Counted from the first letter of the stretch, positions 1 to 13,164 are shown. The stretch is DNA of 64,000 nt from Termitomyces sp. T153 (GCA_018296165.2 JACKQL020000050.1:248001-312000); one strand, 5' to 3'. The notes: a model not told the origin generated them from the sequence alone. Made by a program: numbers and translations.

Positions 1-174
1 AGCAAGGGTGACATGTATTTTGAGCAATTGAATGTTTGAATTATATTTTGAACAATCTAAAATGTACAAGAAGCTGAATTATACATCACATGATCTAAAT
101 CAGCAGGGCAAAAGCCATTTGATTGAACATAAAATCCTCTCTTGTTACTTACATAAGAGAATCGGGGATACTAA

Positions 175-330
175 CTGAACAAAGTGAGGTTGGGTCTAGA
201 TCTTAGCATTGAATTATCAATTACATAGGCCTGCTGAACAAAGTGAGGTTGGGTCTGGATCTCAACATCGAGTTAGAATGGTGAGGACTTAACCAAATTG
301 GAGTGAGGTCGAGTCTGGAACTTAGCAAGA
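175..330. repeat. Three imperfect short direct repeats
   Basis: Units near 175-216, 234-276 and 298-330 share the core GTGAGGTTGGGTCT (third unit diverged to GTGAGGTCGAGTCT) followed by a GATCTTAGCAT-like stretch. They lie just upstream of the first module gene. The rest of 1-600 shows no recognisable gene; part of an upstream exon of the module gene may lie near 480-604, because this stretch resembles 1640-1762 before the second copy. Confidence 0.55.
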
Positions 331-604
331 GCTACAGGCCCGTGCCGAAGGCATAGATAGCTCCTGCTAAGTCTCCGAGGCGCCGATGAATAGGAGTCAC
401 GTGGTAAGTCTTGGCAACCCGCTCTCCTCACTGTTCCTCAGTTGTTTACCATCACGGTCGACACTGAGGTATCTTGTTGCGACCTTACAGCACATTTCAG
501 TATCAGGCTGGTGTAATCAACGGGCTTATTGACCACGTCTACTAAGCACTCCATTCCATTTATCCTTCTCTGGCCTAGCATCATTCACGGTCGTACATCA
601 CTTT

Positions 605-1255
605 GTGAGTCCTCTTATGCCATTGCTTGAGCTTTTACCTTCCATACTTGTCAGACATACATCACGCATTCAACTAGGCCTCATGTCAGCTTACCCCTAC
701 TACATCAAGAATAGACCAGTAGCCCTCGACGGCACTATCCATTATCCTCAGAGCAGACTCTCCTTGACAATCCGGAATATCATCCAAACTTATTACGAAG
801 CAAGAAGGCTGAATTACATATTCAAGTACAAGAACAACGATAGTGACGATGACATTGGTAGCGACGATGAAATTGATAGCGACGAAGACAGAGATTCTTA
901 TGATCTTATGCGCATCGAACGCCTTCAGTATAGGATAGACATTCGGAGGGCAACGACACGTTCATACTCTAAAGATACAGTCGTTAACTATTCTGAAAAA
1001 GTGGAGGTTAAGGACATCAGGAGATGGGCAGGATCAGACGAAAAAGGGTTAGTTTTTCATGGGTTGGTATACTGTCGTGAAGAGTCGCCAAGTTTCTCTC
1101 ACACTATTGTTTAGATCATAAATGAAGCGATCAAGCATCGCAAGGAGATACGAGGACCTGTACTTGATGGCTGGAGCTGGAAGGAAGAGGACAGATTACT
1201 TGCGTTTCTCTTGTTTCTCGCTCCCCATGGAAAGCTTTTCACTGTTGTTATATGA
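605..1255 (+). CDS. Module gene 1, copy A1: hypothetical acidic DGTIHYP-family protein
   Basis: I do not recognise this family. An open frame from 605 to 1114 encodes about 169 codons with the conserved core DGTIHYP, an RNIIQTYYEARRL helix-like segment, a very acidic Asp/Ser run (NDSDDDIGSDDE) and a basic RRATTRSYS stretch. A canonical 50-nt intron (GTGAGT..TCAG, 605-654) probably removes the start of the open frame, so the real upstream exon lies before 605. A second intron (GTATAC at about 1067 to TTTAG at 1114) would join exon 1115-1255, which encodes EEDRLLAFLLFLA and a stop at 1253. A near-identical tandem copy follows at 1590. Other copies are at 22.7-23.2, 31.7, 53.0 and 63.7 kb. No signal peptide or catalytic motif is seen. 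Confidence 0.5.
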
Positions 1256-1589
1256 GTAGACCGGCCCGAAAGTCATCTTATATAAATAGCCGCAAGCCAA
1301 TTGTAACAGTAATTGCTCACATAACCGAACACAAGAGCGAGTCACGACAACGATGTTTCCACCGATCACGGTCAAGCAACGAATACCTCTGAGTACCGCT
1401 TTCAAACGCATCCGTTCTACGAAACCTTCTGTAACTCCCACCGCCAATACACATCAGATCGGTCAAGCTACACTGACTCAGCTAGGATCATAACAAGATG
1501 CGGTCCTCCGAATGTTAAGCTGTGTCTGAGATATCCGCTCTTGACCGAAACAACCTGTAATAACAAGATCGTCTGATGGCATCTGATGG

Positions 1590-2436
1590 GTGTTACAAGA
1601 TGATACGTGCCACAACTTTGTTCCTTCACAATTCAAGACATCCGTATCAGGTACTACCATACATGTTCTTGATAATCAACGGCCTTACAGACTACGTTTA
1701 TTACAATCTCCATTCTATCTATCCTTCTCTGGCCTAGCATCATTCGCGGTCGTACATCGCTTTGTGAGTCCTCTTGTGCCATTGCTTGAACTTTTACCTC
1801 TAATACTTGTCAGGCGTTTATCGCGCATTCAACTAGGCCTCATGCCAGCTTACCCATACTACATCAACAATAGACCAGTATTCCTCGATGGCACTATCCA
1901 TTATCCTCGGAGCAGACTCTCCTTGACGGTCCAGAATATCATCCAAACTTACTACGAAGCAAGAAGGCTGGATTACATATTCAAGTACAAGAACAACGAT
2001 AGTGACGATGACATTGGTAGCGACGATGAAATTGATAGCAACGAAGACAGAGATTCTTATGATCTTATGCGCATCGAACGCCTTCAGTATAGGATAGACA
2101 TTCGGAGGGCAACGACACGTTCATACTCTCCAGAAACAGGCGTTGGTTATTCTAAAGAAGTGAAGGTTGAGGACATCAAGGAATGGAGTCAGGCAGGATC
2201 AGACGAAGAAGGCTTGTTCAGACTTGCGCATTGTTCATGTGTTGGTATGCTGCTGTGTTTGAGTTACCAAGTTTCTCTCATCTCTTATTATTTAGATCAT
2301 ATCGGAAGCGATAAAGCATTACGAGGAGATACGAGGACCTGCATCTGATGGCTGGGCCTGGAAGGAAGAAGACAGATTACTTGGGTTTCTCTGGTTTCTC
2401 GCTCGCCATGGAAAACTTTTCACGGCTGCTATTTGA
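1590..2436 (+). CDS. Module gene 1, copy A2: hypothetical acidic DGTIHYP-family protein
   Basis: Longest copy of the family: an uninterrupted frame of 252 codons runs 1590-2348. It carries AYPYYINN, DGTIHYP, the acidic NDSDDDIGSDDE run and the RRATTRSYS segment in the same order as copy A1. A GTGAGT..TCAG intron of 50 nt near 1763-1812 and a GTATGC..TTTAG intron of 51 nt ending at about 2298 are both visible. The second is a multiple of three, so it stays open when unspliced. Depending on splice phase the C-terminus is GDTRTCI (stop 2348) or the longer EEDRLLGFLWFLA version (stop 2434-2436). It lies head-to-tail with copy A1 and about 400 bp upstream of module gene 2. Function unknown. Confidence 0.5.
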
Positions 2437-2856
2437 GTAGGCTGGCCCGAATTCGCCTGGTCTGAATAGCCATATGTTACAATCGATTATCACAAAAATG
2501 CCTACATAACTGAGTTACTTCATCGAGCAATCCATCAAGTAGCGATCACGGGCTGCGGCGTTGGACGGTGCGATAGATCCTCGTCAAAATTATCCTTCTG
2601 TAACCAACACTTGTTTCGGGCAAGTACGGTGTTTTGAAACATCGAAACGCCCACAACTTGAACTCGATGAATAAATAGTAGTTTTTCCCAGGGAATTTCC
2701 TTAGGCTGGTCCTCCCATATCTGCATTCGCTATTCCTCTGACACTGTCATTCTCTGATCGAAGCCTCACTACCCACTCTCTACTATCAAATTACACGTAA
2801 GGACCAGGTTACTCCCATGACGCTACGTTTGAATAATGTTGTTCTCAGTATCTGCC

Positions 2857-3706
2857 ATGACACGTATCTTTTTGCTGTTGTTCGTCACAATGTCCCTGTC
2901 CTCCATGGTCATAGGAACCAACGAGATATTCACCCTTTACCGCTGTGGACCCTCCAGCTCTGCGTTGGGAAAGAAAGACAAGGACCTACTGCGGCTTAAG
3001 AAGGACTTTCTCAATGTAGATGAATCATTGAGCGTCGTAGCGATACGCCCGGGGGTTCGCCCCCTAAGCACCCCTCACATAGAAAGAGACAATCCGCGGT
3101 CAGTTTACTACCTCATGGCTTCTCTTCCGTTCCTTATCCTTTCACCAATAGCGGTTATTCGACCTTTAGAGACCCTGGCGTTGAACAGTTCTACAAAGAC
3201 TGTTCAAGGAAGGGCAAATTTATATGGTCGTGAGTGGTACCACATCGTAGTATAATCAGCCAGAGTTCATTAACTCTCGATCTAGCATCAAAAGTAATGA
3301 GGTCGCTTCTGTGAAAGATGGAGAAGGTCACCCCATCTTTGAGGTCTCCAAAGATTATAAGCCAGACTATCACGTCACCATTTTTCTGAGCAAAGGAGCT
3401 GAAAATATTGATCAAGTGTGGGACAACCTGGCCCATTTGCCTTGGAAGAAAGAGGGGACACTCAAGAACCTAGTCCCAGCAGCCCAACAAACGACGGGAG
3501 CAGGGGCCCACGCACATTCGACACTTGTAACTGCACATCCGACGGCGACCATATCGATGAGCAGACAGACGACGCCGAATGCAGGGAGCAAAGTGGTCAC
3601 AAGCGGAGGAGAAAATACAAAGAGGAAGTTCTCTCGCAGTGGTCGGGAGATTATGTTTATAAAGATCGCAGAGAGAAGGAGAAGGGAACAGAAGAATGTT
3701 TTCTAG
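2857..3706 (+). CDS. Module gene 2, copy A: predicted secreted protein of unknown function, probably damaged
   Basis: The ATG at 2857 starts a textbook signal peptide (MTRIFLLLFVTMSLSSMVIG) followed by the conserved NEIFTLYRCG motif and a lysine-rich LGKKDKDLLRLKKDF segment. A second open stretch from about 3263 to 3706 carries GHPIFEVSKDYKPDYHVTIF and VWDNLAHLPW and ends with the basic EIMFIKIAERRRREQKNVF. A donor-like GTGAGT at 3230 may mark an intron. Compared with copy B, the middle (near 3150) has a one-base frame difference, so this copy is either mis-spliced by me or broken. Paralogues at 21.4-22.3 and 62.9-63.4 kb lie beside module gene 1 in the same order. I cannot assign an enzymatic role. 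Confidence 0.4.
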
Positions 3707-4280
3707 ACATCCAGCGTTACTGCTGTGTATACATGATTCAAGTGTAGCTAGTGTAGTGGTGTTCGTGCGGTACTGGTTGCAATGGCATGACCACATTTGG
3801 ATATACAGCTCGTAGCAACCAGAAGAGAGATCACATGAGAATTAACTGAGTTATTTCAATACTTGGAATTCAGAACATATGTTGGCGATGGTGAGCGACT
3901 AGTAGACGGGCCATTAACGACACTACGCCCCGAGAAGTCTTACCAAATGGCCTAGGACACTCGTGGAACAGAGAAGATAATTGCTGTTAACAGATAGAAG
4001 TCAAAGAAAGATTCTCGAAAGAAAGATAAAAGGCAAATACAATATGCACACGCAGGAAGTTCTAGAATCCAGCCTGGGTCACAACGAGTTTTGATGATGC
4101 CAAATCTCTAAGAAAAACAGACGCAGGACGTGTTGATGCCATAGCTTTTTTCCGACCGGGATCTTAAATCCTTCTCTAACGAAGATATGAATCAACCTGG
4201 ACAATGATTTGCAAGGACCCTAAAGACTTCGGGTGAAAGCTGCTTGATTGCTGGAGGAGAAATGTTCTCGCAGCTGTAGA
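3707..4280. other. Intergenic; shared 3' flank of module gene 2
   Basis: The first part (to about 3800) matches the 3' flank of copies B and C (CACTGGTTGCAAT-like segment, GTGTAGCTAG). No gene is recognisable in the rest. Confidence 0.5.
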
Positions 4281-4770
4281 AGCCCATTGTCAATGATATA
4301 GTACTACAGGACATGGTAGCCCGTCATATACCTTGAGATTGTTTAGGAGCGAAGCGAACCTCGGGTGCCCGGAATATCGTAATCTCCTCCGAAGCAGCTC
4401 GTTGAAGTGGTAGCGAGGAAAAGAGGAACGGAGAGGTACCTGCTACTTCAAGAGTACCGTCGATTTTCAACGATCAGGATTCAGGACGAGGTTGAGGCAG
4501 TAGTTCGTGCTGAACTTCTTGCTGGTATCACGATACGCAGGAATAAGGGAAGAGGCGGATAAGAATTGTTTCACCTGAAATTTTGATTTGTCTTAGCGGA
4601 GGACGGTCGATTAAGTCGCGGTCCATGATTTCTCAAAGTTGGTTTTCGTCTCGGATCTGTTATATTAGTCTGGAGGTGAGCCGGGTCATTCCTGCGAATG
4701 ATGTAGAGTTCCATGTGTTTATTCACGACGCTCACAAGGCGGAAGTGATGTTTGCCAGCGACTGTGACAT
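4280..4770 (-). pseudogene. Decayed VPS26 fragment (copy A)
   Basis: Read on the minus strand this stretch follows the VPS26 gene at 20.2-20.75 kb almost end to end. It has a VAGKHHFRLV-like remnant of VIVGKIYFLLV, then AAACACATGGAACTCT (KHMEL), the GAAATCATGGAC segment, AAGAAGTTCAGCACGA, TCAACCTCGTCCTGA, CGACGGTACT, an intron GTACCTCTCC-like start and finally GGAGATTACGATATTCCGG. Frameshifts and stops break every exon. The 5' exons of VPS26 are not found. It faces module copy A tail-to-tail, exactly as intact VPS26 faces module copy B, so both belong to one old duplicated block in inverted orientation. Confidence 0.8.
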
Positions 4771-5313
4771 TGTATGATGATAATGGGCTCAGTAACTGGG
4801 AGGTGTGGCGAACTCGATACTTGGTTTTTTACTCTACAAATTGCAACCAACACTAAAAATTCTCTTGGTGTCCGAATCAGCTGGGCTTGGTCCTTGTATT
4901 GCAGATCCGAAGTGCCATCAAGATCAAATTTCTCGTACACCAACGCCCCCTTCGATTTGACTTTGCCGAAGTGTTCTCTTGAGCTTGCTGTTGGTGTGGA
5001 TGAGCAGCCGAAGCGCCAACTCTGCAGCATTATCGTATTGTTATATCCATACACTTATGTCATCATAGCAAATGTCTGGCAATCCACTTCTTGAGGCCAG
5101 CACAACCATAGGAAGAACAGGGAAGACCGATGAGAAACGAAGATCTGGGTTGTAAGACCCCCTCTAAGGCCTCGATATCATTCCGGACCATCAGAAAAAT
5201 GAGAAACCATTTTACAATCGGACACATGAAGGCAGGCATGGAACATGTCATATTGAGCAGTACAAGAGGCATAATCTTAAGTCCACAACACAACATAACG
5301 ACAGCTATCCCTT
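4771..5313. other. Intergenic, 3' flank of RPL4
   Basis: No gene recognised. Short open frames on both strands lack conserved motifs or intron signals. Confidence 0.4.
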
Positions 5314-6629
<1,316 letters not shown>

Positions 6630-6778
6630 TACTTGAAGTCTTGAGGTCTTGATTTTTTCGAGTCACCAAATCCGGAATCACCCACTCAACTCGCAATTAG
6701 GCTTTTGCCGGACCAACTGTACAGTTGCACAAATACGGAAATTTCCTCTTTTGGAAGGTAATCGAAGGTAATCTACAT

Positions 6779-8865
6779 CTAATCTTGCTGCATCTCCTCA
6801 GGCGGAGGGCCCTGGCCCTGTTCCTTCTCCTTCCGCACAGCCTGCACAACGTCGTCCACCCGCAGAAGCATGCGTGCTGCCTAAAATCATATTAGCAATT
6901 TATCAGGAATAATTGAACATGCACCAACCTCAATGGCAGTTTTGAGAGTTTGAATCTGGTGCCCACATTGAGAACAACTAACAAACGCACAATGTCGTAT
7001 CGCTCACCTTGACACTGGCAGATTCATAGAGGCCATACTTTTTCATATCCACAATCTTGCCCGTCTCTCCATTCACACCCCACGAGTGCTCTCCATTTGC
7101 GTGTTTAGCCTATAATTAATGGTCAGATTTGTTCTCTTTACAACACAATGACGCACCCTGAGCTCCGTCAACACACGAATGGCATTGCCACCGCTGTTCT
7201 GCACCAATGTTCGAGGGATGACCTCTAGAGCATCCGCAACAGCTCGGAACGGCCAGCCCTCCACGCCAACAACGCTGCGTGCCTTCTGATGCAGCCCAAC
7301 ACTGATCGCCATCTCAGTAGCACCTCCACCAGGAGCGAGAGTCGGGTTGAAAAAGACGTTGCGCGCGACGGACATGGCATCCGCGAGGTTACGATCGATC
7401 TCATTCAGGATATCTTTTGAAGGCCCACGAAGGAGGATAGTGCAAGCCTTGGGGTTTTTGCATTCAGTCAAGAAAGTAAAGTACCTGCCGGCGATAAGTT
7501 GCACATAAAAATCAGCTTCAAGTGGAAAGTGACATACTCATCACCAATCTTTTCAATATTGAAAAGTCCACAAAGCGTGCCAACGTCGGATTCGCGCAAG
7601 TCCTCAACACGGTTTACAATGGTTGCGCCAACCGCCAACGCAATACGATTATTGTCTGATTTGCGAACCCGTCTTATAGCAGAGACATTATGTTTTTCCA
7701 AGAAATACTGTGCAAGATCTGACAAACGGAACGTCAAGCTCCTCGCAATTCAACAAACCAACCTTCCAACTCACCAGAAATGCCCTTCTCTGTGATAACC
7801 AAATCCGGCTTAAATTCTAAAATCTTCATAACGAGCGTCTTGATCTGCTCCTCCTCAATCGTCTGAGCGCGCTCCCAATCTCCATCCTTCGAAATCTCCA
7901 TATTCGTCTGGCTCTCTCCCTTCTTATACTCCAACGGGCAATCCAACAAAACAATCCTAGGGTTCTTTATCCGTCTCCTCATATTCGGGTGGGTAATGTC
8001 CTTGTTCAGCATAACACCAGTCAAAACCCTACTGTCCTCAATCTCCCCTCCAGGGATCTTCTCCACCCGCGCGTAGCGCTTAATGTCCACCGTCTTGAGA
8101 CCGTTGTCGTCCGACGCAACGGTACGGACGGCCTGCAAGGCAAGCTTGCACATGAGATCGGACCATCGCACGACGAACTTGGTGCCGATGGAGGTCTTGA
8201 TCAACGAGAGCATCTCTTCATCGTCATTTGTATTGATGGGGATCGATATCCGTTGGATGATTTCGAGAGCTTCTTTGAGTGCCTTGTTATAGGCAGAGAT
8301 GATCACAACTGGATGAATATCGCGTTCTAATTGTGAAAGAGATTGCGCTAGAATCTCTCCCGCTAAGTTAACCTATAAGACAAATGAATCCAAAAGCAGA
8401 GAAAGGTATTGCGCACCCAAGATAATGACGGACGTCGTTCCATCTCCACATTCCTCGTCCTGGGTTCGGCTGAGCTCTATCATGTTCTTCGCCGCCGGAT
8501 GAGCCACGTCTATCTCTCGTAGAATCGCATTTCCATCGTTCGTTAATCTAGATAAGTAATAAGCAACAACTACTGCATACTTGGCTTTGCAACATACAGA
8601 ATGCCTCCCATCGGATCAAGGATCATTTTCAACATGGATTTTGGTCCAAGACACGTCCTAATGACATCTGCAACAGTCTGAGATAACCATTAGTCCAAAC
8701 TTCCTCTTTCACTACAAGAAACACTCACCTTGGCTGCAGTAATATTTGAGATCTGCGCTTTCCGGCCAGACTGTCGTTCAGGCGCGGTGTCTATGCCATA
8801 ATCAGTGGCAGATAGCATATAATTAGATCCAACGCACTCATAACAAAAACCGGAGTTTGCGACAT
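6779..8865 (-). CDS. CCT3: T-complex protein 1 subunit gamma (CCT3)
   Basis: Subunit of the eukaryotic TRiC/CCT chaperonin ring that folds actin, tubulin and WD proteins in the cytosol using ATP. On the minus strand from ATG 8865 (MSQTPVFVM, then intron) through many short exons to the stop at 6779. Visible blocks in order: ERQSGRKAQISNITAAK, LDPMGGIL, NDGNAILREI, the ATP-site motif GDGTTSVIIL, the apical-domain stretch KYARVEKIPGGEIEDS and LEYKKGESQTNMEI, VITEKGIS, AIRRVRKSDNNRIA, KACTILLRGPSKDIL, the nucleotide-binding PGGGATEMA and EVIPRTLVQNSGGNAIR. The C-terminus reads AARMLLRVDDVVQAV with a charged tail ending PPPEEMQQD. The gamma-type signature sequences leave little doubt about the subunit. 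Divergent neighbour is eIF3e, 200 bp away. Confidence 0.95.
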
Positions 8866-9065
8866 GGTTCCTATTCAAACCTCTTGCAGTAGATTTTTGG
8901 GTGGTCGCGGGTGCAAGAGACGCGTTCTATCCTTACGTAATGGCCTATTCTGCATCACGTGGGAGTTGTGGAACTTCGACAAGAAACTCAAAAAAGTTTT
9001 GCTCATCGTTCCCAACGGCGACCAAAGAGCCTTCTTCATCGTTCCCGGCTGCGGTTGTTACCAAT
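8866..9065. promoter_or_regulatory. Divergent promoter gap CCT3 / eIF3e
   Basis: Only 200 bp separate the two ATGs (8865 minus, 9066 plus), so the 5' regions of both genes must share this gap. No clear TATA box is seen; a CACGTG hexamer (E-box/CBF1-like) is present at about 8957-8962. Confidence 0.6.
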
Positions 9066-10699
9066 ATGACTGAGTACGACCTCTCAAAAACTATCATTCC
9101 CTATCTGGACCGTCATCTCTCGTTTCCTCTGCTTGCCCACCTTGCTGACGCGAAGCTTTTTTCTGATAAAGAAGTCACGGCTGCCCAGTATGAGCTTGCC
9201 AAGGGAACCAATATGTTCGACTACGCTGTGAATCTGTTTAAACAGCTATTTCCAGACCAGGAGGTCCCAGCAGGTACAAAAACGGCTTGACCAAAATTGA
9301 CTTACATCGAATACTGATTGCTTGTAGAATTTGATGAGAAGCGCCAAATTGCGGTATCGACGAACGAGCGTCTACAACAAGAAGCGCAGGCTGTCCAAGA
9401 CGTTATAGAAAATCCAGATGTGGCGCAGGCATTACGCCAGGACAAGAACCAGAATTTGCTATATCTCAAGGATAATTACAACGTGAGTGACAACTCTGGT
9501 CGATTAACTTCATAATCCTGACGCTTTCTTCAGCTGACATTAGATCAAATCACTGCACTTTACAACTTTGGCCAGTTCCAATACTCATACGGGAACTACA
9601 GCGGTGCAGCAGATTATCTATATCACTTCCGAGTACTGTCTACCGACAACGACCTCAATACTTCCGCACACTGGGGCAAGCTTGCCTCAGATATTCTGAC
9701 AGGAAAATGGACCGTTGCCCTCGAAGAGCTCAACACGCTCCGCGAGTCTATCGACTCGCGATCAGCACCCTCTGTCCTCTTGTCCTCCGGTTCCAGCGCT
9801 TCCAGTGCCGCTGAGCCAGCCCTCATGCAACTGCACTCACGGACATGGCTCGTTCATTGGTCCCTTTTCGTATACTTCAACCACCCATCAGGCCGCACGC
9901 TCCTCTTGGAGACTTTCCTCTCTCCAACATACCTCAATACCATCCAGACTTCATGTCCGTGGGTCCTGCGCTACCTCACCGCAGCCGCTATCCTCTCACG
10001 GAAAGCATCTGCTCTACCCTCCTCTTCATCTACCCCTGTCTCCTCCCGTGTCCGCAATGCCATCCGCGAGGTTGTCAAAGTCATTCAAACGGAGGAGTAC
10101 CAATACCAGGACCCTGTCACCTCTTTTCTTAAAGAACTATATATTGAGTTCGACTTTGATGCCGCACAGCGTGAGCTTGCCCTTGCGGAGAAGGTCGTTG
10201 CTGACGACTTTTTCCTCGGAGAGTTCAAGGACGAATTTTTAGACAATGCACGGTACCTCATCAGCGAGGCATACTGCAGAATTCATCAGAAAATTGACAT
10301 AGCGTAAGTCTGACTTCCCCGCATTATTTTTTAGGCTGTGGGTTGATGTATTATTCCTAGTGATCTGTCAAAACGGTTAAACCTGTCACACGACGAGGGC
10401 GAGAAGTGGATTGTTAACCTCATTCGCGAGACTAGGATGGGCGCCGATGCCAAAATTGACCTTGAAAAGGTACATTACTCCGTCATCACTGCTCTCCGTA
10501 TTTCCTTATACACTTTTTATTCTAGAATATCATTGAGATCAATCGACCACCGTTGCCTGTCTATCAAACCATTATTGAGAAAACCCGCGGGCTTGCACTG
10601 CGCACCCAAGCTCTTGGTGCAGCTGCAGCTCGTTCGGGACAGCAGAGTAGTGGCGTTGCAAAATCAGAGGCCCTATCCCCTACTGTTACTGTCAAGTAA
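9066..10699 (+). CDS. Eukaryotic translation initiation factor 3 subunit E (INT6)
   Basis: Subunit of the eIF3 complex, which binds the 40S subunit and recruits mRNA in translation initiation. Five exons on the plus strand. ATG 9066 begins [20 protein letters not shown], the conserved eIF3e N-terminus. It is followed by [20 protein letters not shown] and [19 protein letters not shown]. The middle [14 protein letters not shown] leads into the PCI domain ([60 protein letters not shown]). The TAA stop is at 10697-10699. Introns of about 50-60 nt lie near 9275-9327, 9483-9531, 10305-10361 and 10469-10526, each with GT..AG ends restoring the family frame. Length (about 450 codons) is normal. It ends convergent with the dehydrogenase, 190 bp away. 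Confidence 0.95.
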
Positions 10700-10888
10700 C
10701 CTGTCGTAGTTGACATGTTACATCTGTATACGATTTGCTAAGCTTTGTCCCCGTTACAGTCGCTCTTTGAGATCGCCATTGCGAATTGTCCGGACTTCGG
10801 GTCCTTGACACAATATGGGCATCAAGCTATATAGGGTCGTTGTCTTCGTCATCTGGATAGAGCTATTGTCGATGACGAGAAAAATCAG

Positions 10889-13164
10889 CTAGAACATCAA
10901 TAGACCAAACACTGATATAACCTTCCCAGGATTGAAAAGACCCAGAGGGTCAATGGCTCGTTTGACAGTTTTCATTAGCTCCACGGTGCCTTTCCCCAAT
11001 TCCTCGGTGAGATAGCCCTTCTTGCCAACGCCCACCCCATGCTCCCCGGAACCTGTTTTAGCATATGGGTCAGTTTTCAGTCAAACTCTCAAAATCACTA
11101 ATTACATGTTCCATCCAAAGCGATAGCCCGATGTACCATTCGGCTTACTGCTGCTTTAGCAATCTTCGCTTCTTCATCATTTCGGAAAAGCAGCAATGCA
11201 TGAAAGTTCCCGTCGCCGACATGTCCGACAATTGTTGATGTAATTCCAACTTGTGCCAGATCCTTCTTGGTTTCGTACACAAGTTCTGGTAACTTGGAAA
11301 CAGGTACACTGAAAACAACTTTCTCGGGCCTTGATGGATCATAGTTTGTGATAAACTTACCAGACATCTGTTGGCCACCCCCTTGCACCCTCAAGAAGCG
11401 ACATTCCTGAGTAGTGAGCATTTTTACGGTCAGCCCAGAGCTCATTAGCCTCTTGTTCATTACGCGCAAGTTCGAACCCGGTCCCGCCATACTTCTCAAC
11501 AATCTTTTGGACTATTCTAGCCGTTTCTTGCAATGATCCTGGCGAGATGCCCTGGAATTTGAAGAAAAGACTGTCCTTTTCGGGCCATTTACGTTTCGAC
11601 ATGCCAAACTTGTTCGTTGCTGCCATGAAGACGTCATCCACCAGCTCAACACATTCTGTTCATTCTTCCTGTAAGTGGTGAAATGTGCACAATGCGGACT
11701 GCACGCACGAATACCGACACCTTGATTCATCACCTCAATGACAGCCTGAGTGGCTTTTTTGACATCGGGGAATTGGACGACAGCGACAGTGGTAGACATT
11801 ACAGGTGCCAACCGTATGGTCACTAACCAATGTTCTTCAGAAGCCGCATCAAACGCGGCCAACTGACCAACCTTCCGTTACAATGCCAAGGGTCCCTTCT
11901 GCCCCGATAAATAGTTTCGTTGTGTCAAATCCGGCAGAAGATTTTCGCGACCGCCGACGTGTTTTGATTACCTCGCCTGATGGAAGAACTACAGTCTAAA
12001 AAGATGAGACGAGACTAACTAGATCAATGGACCGGGACTCACTGCATTGAGAAACCATTCAGCCTTCGCCGTGCCATACCGCACTGCGTTAGCTATAGGA
12101 CAACATTCAGGATTAACTCCCGAGATCAGAGGCAAATAGACCATACTTCCAGAACATCCTGTGCTCAACATGCCGCCAATTGTAGCTCCAGGGCCCGGAT
12201 CAAGCTGTCGCATAAATAAGTTGATTCAGTTCGTACGGAGATATGGCTTGTAAGTGCAACATACAGGGAAGAACAAAGGTATGCCTAGGTAGTGTTGAGT
12301 TAACCACGCCTCTAAGCATATTTTGAATTACCTTTTTCCTCGAGTATGTCATTGATGTCCATCCATTTTGCGCCAGGTTGACACACAAGATCGGAATCGG
12401 CCTCTGAGATCCGATTACAAACGAGGTAAAAACAAATCACATTTTGATCACACCATGTATTTCCAGAATTCGGTCCATGCATGACATGTCGACACAGATA
12501 CCTCCGATGACATGCTGGAAACTATCAGTAACCATCAGAACAGGGAGATATTAGCTTACACTACGGGTCTGGCCCTCCAAACTTGTCGCACCAGAGTATG
12601 GAATTACGGGCATTTTGTACTTGGTGGCTATCCTCACCATGCGGACGACGTCTTCTGTAGAACTGGGATAGAAGACAACGCTATGGAGACGGCCTACCGG
12701 ATTCAAACATAACTCGCCACTTTACCTGAAGAGAGGTCTTACTTACCTGGTCTGTAATCGTAGTCCGAAAATCCGTGGATACGCAGGTCTTCGGAATCGG
12801 TAGAAACAGCATCAGCATTATGGAATGCTTCCTTAAGTTCTTGAATAGCACGCTCAAAGTCCTTTGGAGTGCCGAATTGAGGTTTCCCGATGCTCCTGGC
12901 TTTCTCAAAAGGTGAAGCCCCCCAGGTTGTTGCAAGCGCGAAGCCAATGATCCCACTAAAAATGCAGGACAATGCCAGAAAACCGCGACAATCAGATGAA
13001 TCTACACTCTGACTACTAGCCGCGTTAGCAGAGTGTTTTGTGAAATTCGACGAATGCCGCTGAGGAATGCGATTTAAATGCAAGGATGATAAGGGTCTTT
13101 CCAGAGAAAGATAACCTATAGGTCGGCAAATCGCCCTTGTCAACCCCTTCGAAAGCGAAGCCAT
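10889..13164 (-). CDS. FAD-linked D-lactate dehydrogenase (cytochrome), mitochondrial
   Basis: Oxidises D-lactate to pyruvate and passes electrons to cytochrome c, as in yeast Dld1. Minus-strand gene with many short introns. I choose ATG 13164 ([15 protein letters not shown]), a basic, serine-rich targeting peptide. It is followed by one membrane segment ([20 protein letters not shown]), as expected for an inner-membrane anchor. FAD-binding (PCMH) domain blocks include [34 protein letters not shown] and the FIGAEGTLG region. The C-terminal FAD-oxidase domain shows [50 protein letters not shown] and the [14 protein letters not shown] flavin-site motif, and ends LFNPGKV. The last codons (to TAG 10889) run slightly past the usual end, so the exact stop is less certain than the gene. 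Confidence 0.9.

Noticed and set aside
605..1114. Start of module gene 1 at 605
   Set aside because: The frame opens with GTG that is part of a good intron donor (GTGAGT), so the real start must lie in an upstream exon.
1196..1660. Minus-strand ORFs of 83 and 60 codons
   Set aside because: They lie antisense to the module gene 3' exon and the 5' flank of its second copy; no motif and no splice support.
2857..3706. Idea that module gene 2 is a secreted toxin or ribonuclease
   Set aside because: Signal peptide is visible but no catalytic motif of any toxin or nuclease family could be matched; assigning one would be a guess.
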